A stretch of 64,000 nt of DNA from Canna indica (Eukaryota > Streptophyta > Magnoliopsida > Zingiberales > Cannaceae), in the NCBI GenBank assembly GCA_034359265.1, contig CP136891.1, positions 61,356,001 through 61,420,000 on the forward strand, given 5' to 3'. How positions within the stretch are numbered: the stretch's first letter is position 1; the number at the start of each line of letters is the position of its first letter. The notes beneath the pieces were generated by a model. That model saw only the letters and a program-made list of their open reading frames with translations, was not told where the DNA came from and did no database searches. Below are positions 56,831-64,000 of this stretch, in pieces. Position numbers and translations under genes: made by a program.

Positions 56831-58560
56831 TGAGTTATACTATTTGAGAATTCTACTAAACGTGTTCAGAGGTCAACATCTTTCGAGGTTATTAGTGTTG
56901 TCAATGGTAAAGTTTACCCAACTTTCAGAAATATATGTTATACTTTAGGGTTGATTGACGATGACAAAAATTATGTAGATACAATTAAAGAAGCAAGTGC
57001 ACGGGAATCATATTTTTTCTCTTAGAAAATTGTTTGCTACATTATTATTATCAAACTCGATGTCTAGACTAGAATTCGTTTGGGAGGATACTTGGAAATT
57101 ATTAACTGAAGACATACCTTATTTGATAAAGCAAGTGTTACAACGAAAGGTACGAGAGCTATATCTCTGTTATATACATTTATTATGATTAGTATATTTT
57201 ATAATGTATTATTTTTTCTTACTAATTAATATATTAAATTTATATATTTTTAAATTTCAGATTTTGTCATTATTGATGATGAACTCAAAGATGATTGTTC
57301 GAATAAAATTAATTTAATTCTACAAGCATGTGGCATGAGTTTGGATAACTTTCCTACAATGTCAAAATCATTTTCTAGGAGCATTTACAAATATTAACAA
57401 TTGCTTAATTGCTGGGGAGTCGCGCTACAATCAAAGGAGATTGACAAAGAAAAATCAAAAAGAAGTTCAACACCTAACTTCAGAACATAGACAAGTTTAT
57501 GATAAAATATTGGATGATGTTAAAAGAAAAAAAGGAGCTATTTTTTTTGTCTACAATTATGGTGGAACTGGAAAGATATTTATTTGGTAACACTTGCATA
57601 TGCACTTCGGTCTGAAAGGGAAATTATTTTAACAATTGTGTTTAGTGGGATAACATCTTTACTATTACATGGTGGAAGAACAACACATTCTTAATCTGGA
57701 TGAGGATTATACTTGCAATATTAAACAAGGTTCTCCACTAACTGATTTATTGGTCAGTACAAGTTTAATTATTTGGGATGAAACTCCAATGATGAATAGG
57801 TATTATGCAATTATTTATTTAATTTATATATTTATTAAATTTCATTAAATACAAATCTAATATTCTATTTCTATTAATTTTAGATATTATTTTGAAGCAC
57901 TTGATAGAACATTATGTGATGTTATGCGTTTTAAAAATCCAAACAATAATGATAATTCTTTTGGATGTAAGACTGTAGTATTTTGGGGAGACTTCAGATA
58001 AATTTTATCTGTCATTCTTTAGGGAAGCAGATAAAATATTGTCAATGCTACACTTAATTCGTCTACTTATGAGACGACTGTGAAGTTTTGGAGCTAACGA
58101 AAAATATGTGTTCCATTGTAAACAACTCCGATGATAATATAGATGCTTTGAAAAGTTTTTCAGATTGGATATTATTGATTGGTGACGAAAAGATAGGTGA
58201 TCTTGGTGATGGTTATGGGGTAGAATTCAGATGGTAACTTGATTTTGGATGCAAGCATGATCATATTGTTGCGATTGTTGATGCAATTTATCTTGAACTT
58301 ATAACAAATGCCAATATTTGCAACAAATAGTTATATTAGCTCCCACTTTGAATATGATTGAAACGATTCATAACTATATGGTTTCTCTAAATCAAAAAGA
58401 GTTGACATTTTTGAGCTCAAATAATACGTGCTTATCAAATTCTAGAGGGAGTTTGTTGGGTCAGATCCATATACCAGACTTTGATTTGTAATTCAAAAAA
58501 TCATATTGAAAAAGAAACTACAAATGTTCTATACCAAGAAGTTTTTCATAATTTCTAAAA
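56831..58560 (+). pseudogene. Helitron A Pif1-like helicase region
   Basis: Pieces: FVWEDTWKLLTEDIPYLIKQ (57090), intron, IDDELKDDCSNKINLILQAC (57275), degenerate Walker A NYGGTGKIF (57555), LIIWDE(T)PMMNR (57775), intron, [18 protein letters not shown] (57905), SDWILLIGDEKIG (58165), and a C-terminal remnant ending with SKNHIEKETTNVLYQEVF (about 58500-58550). Many stops and a deletion of part of the C-terminal helicase motifs. Introns keep gt...ag borders (57149 on and 57800 on). Confidence 0.78.
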
Positions 58561-59289
58561 AAATATTTTTTATATTATTTTTTATTTCTACACAATATTA
58601 TTTTTTAAATATTGATATATATTAACAACAAAATTATTAGATCTAATACAAATTAAGATCACCGCGCATCACGTGGATAATTAAATAGTATATATAAAAG
58701 AAAACATTCTAGCCTTCTTATCATGCCAAGTGTCATGAGAAGAACTATGCCAAGTGGCATAAATTTAAGTATTTTAAAAGTTTCTATAATTATTTAATGA
58801 GTCATTAATCCAAAAATGAATTTTGAATATTAATATATAATAGATTATAATATTAATATAGATGCTTTGAGAAAAGGGATGTGTATTCATTGCATTGATT
58901 TTTTTATAACATGTAATATTACCTCTCTTAATATTAGCTCTCTTGGATGACATGTAATATTACATCTTTTAATTATATAATATTACTTGTCTTAAATATT
59001 AACCAAGATTTGCGTCATCCTTAGTGAGTCGATTGAAGAAATGTAATTGGAATATATTGGATTTAATTGCAATGTATTGATATATAGATATTGGATTTAA
59101 TTTAATATTAATTTTTTTAATGTGGGCCCACCACATTTAATAATAATATTTATTAGTTTCTAAAATTATCTCTCTTAATTATATAATGTTACATTTATTA
59201 AATATTTAATATTTAGTAGTTAATCACGTCATCCTATTTTAGTAGTTAATAACAACATTCTTGGCAATTGACCAAGAATCACGTATTGA

Positions 59290-59945
59290 TATAGCAATGT
59301 ATTGATAAATGCCATGATCGTGTTACTGCCACATTTGTTGACTCAGCCCCATAGTCTCAAATACAAGCTCTTGTTGATGAGATCAAAATATTTTATGATT
59401 GCTAGTATATCTCTCCCTGTGAAGCAATATGGAGAATTTTTAGTTTCAACATTCATTATAGATATCCATCTATGCAACGATTGTCGTTTCATCTTCCAAA
59501 TGAACATACTATAACTTTCAATGATGACGATCCAATATTTGAAGTGGCAAATTGACCATTAATTAATTAATCTCAATTTTTATCTTGGTTCAAAGCTAAC
59601 AAATATTTTCCAAAGGCAAAAAGCTTAACATATGTTGAATTTCTTTGGACCTTTGTTGTTTGCATGGAAGTAAGACATTAGACGTTGGACTCGAAGAGAG
59701 ACAAACCAATTTTTGATTGGAAGAATATTCTTTGTTCCCCTAGGAATGAGTGAGTTATACTATTTGAGAATTCTACTGAACGTAGTCAGGGGTCCAACGT
59801 CTTTCGCGGATATTAGAACAGTCAATGGTAAAGTTTACCTAACTTCCAGAGATGCATGCTATAGTTTAGGGTTGATTGACGATGACACAGAATATGTAGA
59901 TGCAATTAAAGAAGTAAGTACATATGGATTCAGGTTTTTCTCTTA
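59290..59945 (+). pseudogene. Helitron Rep C-terminal region (Helitron B)
   Basis: Starts within the same GHDRVTATFVDSA segment as in Helitron A and runs through DEIKxFYD, VQRLSFHLPNEHT-like text, NKYFPKA, GMSELYYLRILLNVVRGPTS, and VNGKVYLTSRDACYSLGLID, in several frames with stops. The upstream part (58.8-59.29 kb) is AT-rich with no gene. Confidence 0.75.
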
Positions 59946-61365
59946 GAAAATTATTTGCTATATTATTATTATCGAACTCGATGTCAAGACCAAAATTCGT
60001 TTGGGAGGAGACTTGGAAATTATTAACTGAAGATATACTTTATTTGATAAAGCAAGTGTTACAAACGGAAGGTATGAAAGCTATATATTTGTTATATATA
60101 TATATTTTTTTTTTTTTTTATTACCAATCAATATATTAAATTTATATATTTTTGAATTTTAGATGTTGTCATTACTGATGATGAACTCAAAGATGATTGT
60201 TTAGAGAAAATTAATTTAATTCTAAAAGGATGTGGCAAAAATTTGGATGACTTTCCTACAATGCCAAAATCATCTCGATCGTCTATAAACATTAATAATC
60301 GCTTAATTGCTGAGGAGTCGTACTACAATCGGAGGAGATTGAGATAGAAAAATTAAGAACAAGTTCAACACCTAACTTCAGAACAGAAATAAGTTTATGA
60401 TAAAATATTGGATGTTGTTAAAAGAAAAAAGAAAAGTATTTTTTTTGTCTACAGTTATAGTGGAGTCCAAAAGATATTTATTTGGAAAACTCTTGCATCT
60501 GCACTTCGATCCGAAGGGGAAATTGTTTTAACAGTTGCGTGGCATCTTTACTATTACCATGTGGAAGAACAACGCATTCTCGATTTGCGAACCCTCTTAA
60601 TCTGGATAAGGATTCTACTTGCAATATTAAACAAGGTTCTCCGTTGGCTGAATTATTGGAGAAAACAATTTAAATATTTGGGACGAAGCTCCGATGTTGA
60701 ATAGGTATTATTCAGTTATATATTTATTAAATTTCATTAAATATAAATCTAATAGTTTGATTCTCTTAATTTTAGATAGAACATTGCGTGATGTTATGCG
60801 TTTTAAGAATCCAAACAACAATTATCATCCTTTTGGAGGTAAGAATATAGTATTTGGGGGAGACTTCACACAAATTTTACCTGTCATTTCTAAGGGAAGC
60901 TGACAAGATATTATTAATGCAACACTTAATTTGTCTTACTTATGGGACGATTGTGAAGTTTTGAAGCTAACGAAAAATATTCGTCTCATTGTAAACAACC
61001 CCGATGACAATATAGATGATTTGAAAAGTTTTTCGTATTGGATATTATTGATCGGTGACGGAAAATTATATGATCCCGGTGATGGTTATGGGGTAGTCTG
61101 AATTCCAAATGATAACTTGATTTTGGATGCAAGTGACCCTATTGCTGCGATTGTTGATGCAATTTATCCTGGGCTTATAACAAATGTCAATAATTTGCAA
61201 TATTTGCAACAAAGAGCTATATTAGCTCTCACTCTGAATATGGTTGAGATGATTAATGACTATATGATTTTTCTATATCAAAAAGAGTCAACGATATTTT
61301 TGAGCTCAGATAGGACGTCTTATCAAATTTTGGAGGGAGTTTGTTGGATCACATCCACACACTAG
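59946..61365 (+). pseudogene. Helitron B Pif1-like helicase, first copy
   Basis: FVWEETWKLLTEDILYLIKQ (60000), intron with gtatgaaag donor and ttttag acceptor at 60162, DDELKDDCLEKINLILKGC, helicase start (VYSYSGVQKIFIWKTLASAL, Walker A already lost), [78 protein letters not shown]. Stops interrupt throughout. Confidence 0.8.
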
Positions 61366-61418
61366 ACTTCTTGAACTGCCTCAAATGTTGGATCAGATGT
61401 TGCATCAAAAGTTTGTAT

Positions 61419-63140
61419 GACTTTCCTATAATGCCAAAATAATCTCCATCATCTACAAACATTAAAAATCGCTTAATTGCTGAGGAGTCGCGCTACGATC
61501 GGAGGAGATTGAGATAAGAAAATCAAGAACAAGTTCAACACCTAACTTCGGAACATAAATAAGTTTATGATAAAATATTGGATGTTGTTAAAAGAAAAAA
61601 AGGGAGGTATTTTTTTTTGTCTACGGTTATGGTGGAACCGAAAAGACATTTAGTTGGAAAACTCTTGTATCTGCACTTCGACCCGAAGGGGAAATTGTTT
61701 TAACAATTACGTAGCATCTTTACTATTACCTTGTGGAAGAACAACACATTCTCGATTTGCGATCCCTCTTAATCTGGATAAAGATTCTACTTGCAATATT
61801 AAATAAGGTTCTCCGTTGGCTGATTTATTGGAGAGAACAAGTTTAATTATTTGGGACAAAGCTCCAATGACGAATAGGTATTATTCAGTTATATATTTAA
61901 TTTATATATTTATTAAATATCATTAAATATAAATCTAATAGTATGATTCTCTTAATTTTAGATATTATTTCGAAGCGTTTGATAGAATATTGTGTGATGT
62001 TATGCGTTTTAAGAATTCAAACAACAATGATCATCCTTTTGGATGTAAGAGTATAGTATTTGGGGGAGACTTCAAACAAATTTTACATGTCATTCCTAAG
62101 GGAAGCATACAAGATATTGTTAATGCAACACTTAATTCGTCTTATTTATGGGATGACTGTGAAGTTTTGAAGCTAACGAAAAATATGCATCTCACTGTAA
62201 ACAACTCTGATAACAATACAAATGATTTAAAAAGTTTTTCAGATTGGATATTATCGATCGGTGACAGAAAAATATGTGATCCCGGTGATGGTTATGGGGT
62301 AGTACGAATTCCAAATGATAACTTAATTTTGGATGCAAGTGACCCTATTATTGTAATTGTTGATGCAATTTATCCTGAGCTTATAACAAATGCCAATAAT
62401 TTACAATATTTGCAACAAAGAGCTATATTAGCTCCCACTCTGAATATGGTTTAGATAATTAATGACTATATGGTTTCTCTAAATCAAAAATAATCAACAA
62501 CATTTTTTAGCTAAGATAGCACGTGCTTATCAAATTCTAGAGGGAGTTTGTTGGATCAGATCCACACACCAGACTTCTTGAACTGCATCAAATGTTCTTG
62601 TGTTCCTAATCATTCTTTGACATTAAAAGTTGGGACTTCTATTATTTTGCTAAGAAATATCGATCCATCTACCGGATTATGTAATGGAACACGATAGGTG
62701 TTGACAAGATTTGGGAATCGAGTCCCTGAAGCCAAGATTATTTTTGGAACTAATTGCAGAGAAAGATATTCATTCCACGTATGTCATTGACACCATCAGA
62801 TTCATGAGTGTTAGTTAAATTTCAAAGGAGATAATTTCCTATTATAATTTCTTATGCGATGACTATCAATAAAAGTCAAGGCCAATTACTTTCAAATATT
62901 GGCATTTTTCTCAAAAAATCTGTCTTCACTCATGGACAATTTTATGTCGCAGTGTCTAGGGTGACCAATAGGAAAGACTTAAAGATATTGATTAATAATT
63001 CAAAAGATCATATTGAAAAAGAAACTACAAATGTTGTATACCAAGAAGTTTTTCGTAATTTATACAATATTCATTTTTATATTAAGTTATTTGTGATTTA
63101 TGCACAATATTATTTTTTGAATATTGATATATATTAATAG
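61419..63140 (+). pseudogene. Helitron B Pif1-like helicase, second copy with C-terminal motifs
   Basis: A direct repeat of the previous segment displaced by 1170 bases (gactttcctataatg at 61419 matching 60249). It has degenerate Walker A GYGGTEKTFSWKTL, then CDVMRFKNSNNNDHPFGCKS, VFGGDFKQILHVIPKGS, NATLNSSYLWDDCEVLKLTK, RNIDPSTGLCNGTR, and the late helicase motifs AMTINKSQGQ and GQFYVAVSRVTNRKDLKIL before the end VVYQEVFRNLY (63071). Only this copy reaches the helicase C-terminus. Stops at about 62452 and elsewhere show it is dead. Confidence 0.83.
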
Positions 63141-63200
63141 CAAATTTATTTGATCTAATGTGAATTAAGATCGTTGCGCATCACACGGGTCTTATACTAG

Positions 63201-63534
63201 TTATGTTAAAGAGAAGTTAGGAAAGCATTTAGATAGACAAAGATGAAAATAATGTTTATTACAAGAAGATTATTATATTACAACAAATTCTATAAATATT
63301 TTTTTACATATGGGCAAATTAGTTAAAAACAAAGAACACAAGTATGAAATGGAAATAAATGCCAAAAATAAAAGACGAGTAGTACAAAATTCACTAATAG
63401 GATCACTAGAAAAGAGAGAGCCTGAAATAGGCGCTTTGAAGCGGGTGCCTATGTCAAGCATCGGTAGTAATAATTCCATCATTACTCTTTTTTTTAATTC
63501 AAAACATAAAAACAAAGTAACAAATAAGTCTTTA
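63201..63534. other. Spacer between Helitron B and the LINE relic
   Basis: AT-rich. Overlapping frames on both strands (63273-63543) have no motif. It may contain the LINE 3' untranslated region. Confidence 0.35.
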
Positions 63535-64000
63535 TTATATTAATCTAACAAGATCTGGTGGCCAATCTTTGGTCCAGATGAAATTCCGTTTCAAGAGCTT
63601 CGCTTTCGTTGCAAGCCAGTCCGCAGCTTGATTAAAATCCTTTTTGATAAATTGAAACTTGATTTCATCAAACAACTCTGCAAAAAATACTAGAATCACT
63701 TTATATAATAACTCTTTTAAACATGCAATTTATAGCATGATTAAGAGCATATTTAATAGACATGGCTTCATTAACTAGAACATGACAATTATGGTGGAAA
63801 AAACCAGCAGCCACTAAACAAGAACCATTACTATCTCTACAAATGAAAGCATAAGAGCCAGAGTTATTAGTAGAATCAACAGCACCATTAGTGTTATATT
63901 TAACCCAATTTGGTGGAGGTAATTTCCAAATCACATATTCCTTAGTAATATCAAGCAGGCTGCCCTCAGATATTGATAAAACAACATAATGTATTATTAG
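63535..64000 (-). pseudogene. LINE polyprotein RNase H domain (RVT_3), C-terminal, partial
   Basis: Read leftwards from the window edge: VIWKLPPPNWVKYNTNGAVD, GSYAFICRDSNGSCLVAAGF, LVNEAMSIKYALNHAINCMF, then after a stop and frameshift ELFDEIKFQFIKKDFNQAAD, WLATKAK, and WPPDLVRLI with the final stop at 63535. The pattern W-PPP-W-K-N-(T/D)-G and the end (NQAADWLA) are those of the RNase H-like domain at the end of plant L1 LINEs. The upstream reverse transcriptase would lie beyond 64000. Confidence 0.8.

Larger units (their letters stand above)
53633..58688 (+). mobile_element. Helitron A (decayed)
   Basis: The 5' end begins TC at 53633 after an A, followed by an AT microsatellite and ctttttatcatgccaagtg, the typical plant Helitron 5' motif shared with Helitron B. 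The 3' end has a small hairpin, CCGCG-catca-CGTGG (58662-58676), followed 12 bases later by aaatag (58688), a decayed CTAG end, positioned as in Helitron B. It carries Rep C-terminal and Pif1-like helicase pieces on the plus strand. Bases 54.1-54.8 kb are AT-rich filler without genes. Confidence 0.72.
58689..63200 (+). mobile_element. Helitron B (decayed), abutting Helitron A
   Basis: The 5' end, tatatataaaag then cttcttatcatgccaagtg (58689 on), is homologous to the 5' end of Helitron A but lacks the initial TC. The 3' end, gttgcgcatcacacgggtc then ttatactag, ends CTAG at 63200 and is followed by T, the usual Helitron A/T insertion context. It carries Rep C-terminal and helicase pieces with an internal direct duplication. 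Confidence 0.8.

Overview
This window is nuclear DNA of a flowering plant. The evidence is one spliced plant gene with 12 coding exons and long AT-rich introns, and a set of plant-type transposable elements: Copia and Tekay/Del-like Ty3/gypsy retrotransposons, CACTA, hAT, PIF/Harbinger, Helitrons, a tRNA-derived SINE and LINE remnants. No prokaryotic features, rRNA genes or CRISPR arrays are visible. I did not recognise the species.

Layout. 1-3.7 kb: a degenerate ~169-base tandem repeat, then the 5' part of a minus-strand Copia element (gag, primer binding site, LTR). 3.7-9.4 kb: mostly non-coding, with a short set of in-frame spliceable exons of an unknown gene (4.3-4.7 kb), a LINE zinc-binding-domain relic (5.2-5.4 kb) and a nested foldback element (7.77-8.59 kb). 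9.4-19.3 kb, minus strand: the one gene that looks intact, an Enhancer of polycomb-like protein (454 codons plus stop). A SINE with 16-base target duplications and a Harbinger MITE sit in its introns. 19.3-22.4 kb: gene-poor, with a hAT MITE.

22.396-51.070 kb: a single 28.7-kb CACTA (En/Spm) element, with CACTACTAGAAT ends and a CTA target duplication, which has been filled by later insertions. Its TNPA-like (Transposase_24) and TNP2 genes are read on the minus strand and are both broken. Two nested branches are visible. Branch 1: CACTA > Tekay-like solo LTR (ATAAA duplication) > an insertion carrying two inverted proline-rich-protein gene pieces > a gag-protease-only LTR element (GCGCG duplication) > a hAT MITE (TCCTAAAA duplication). 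Branch 2: CACTA TNP2 gene > Tekay/Del chromovirus > a 4.07-kb hAT element with a decayed RICESLEEPER-type transposase (TCAGTAGA duplication). The sister LTR of each LTR retrotransposon preserves the empty site of the hAT insertion.

51.1-64 kb: a hAT-like repeat-rich element, the 3' end of a Copia LTR, two abutting decayed Helitrons (53.63-58.69 and 58.69-63.20 kb), each with an internal direct duplication of 1.06-1.17 kb, and the RNase H end of a LINE polyprotein running off the window edge.

The only gene likely to serve the host is the EPL1-like chromatin gene. Everything else recognisable is mobile DNA in decay. I found no new multi-gene system. The most unusual structures are the five-level nest, the inverted captured cell-wall gene pieces, and the four hAT-like elements that share ends but carry different simple subterminal arrays.
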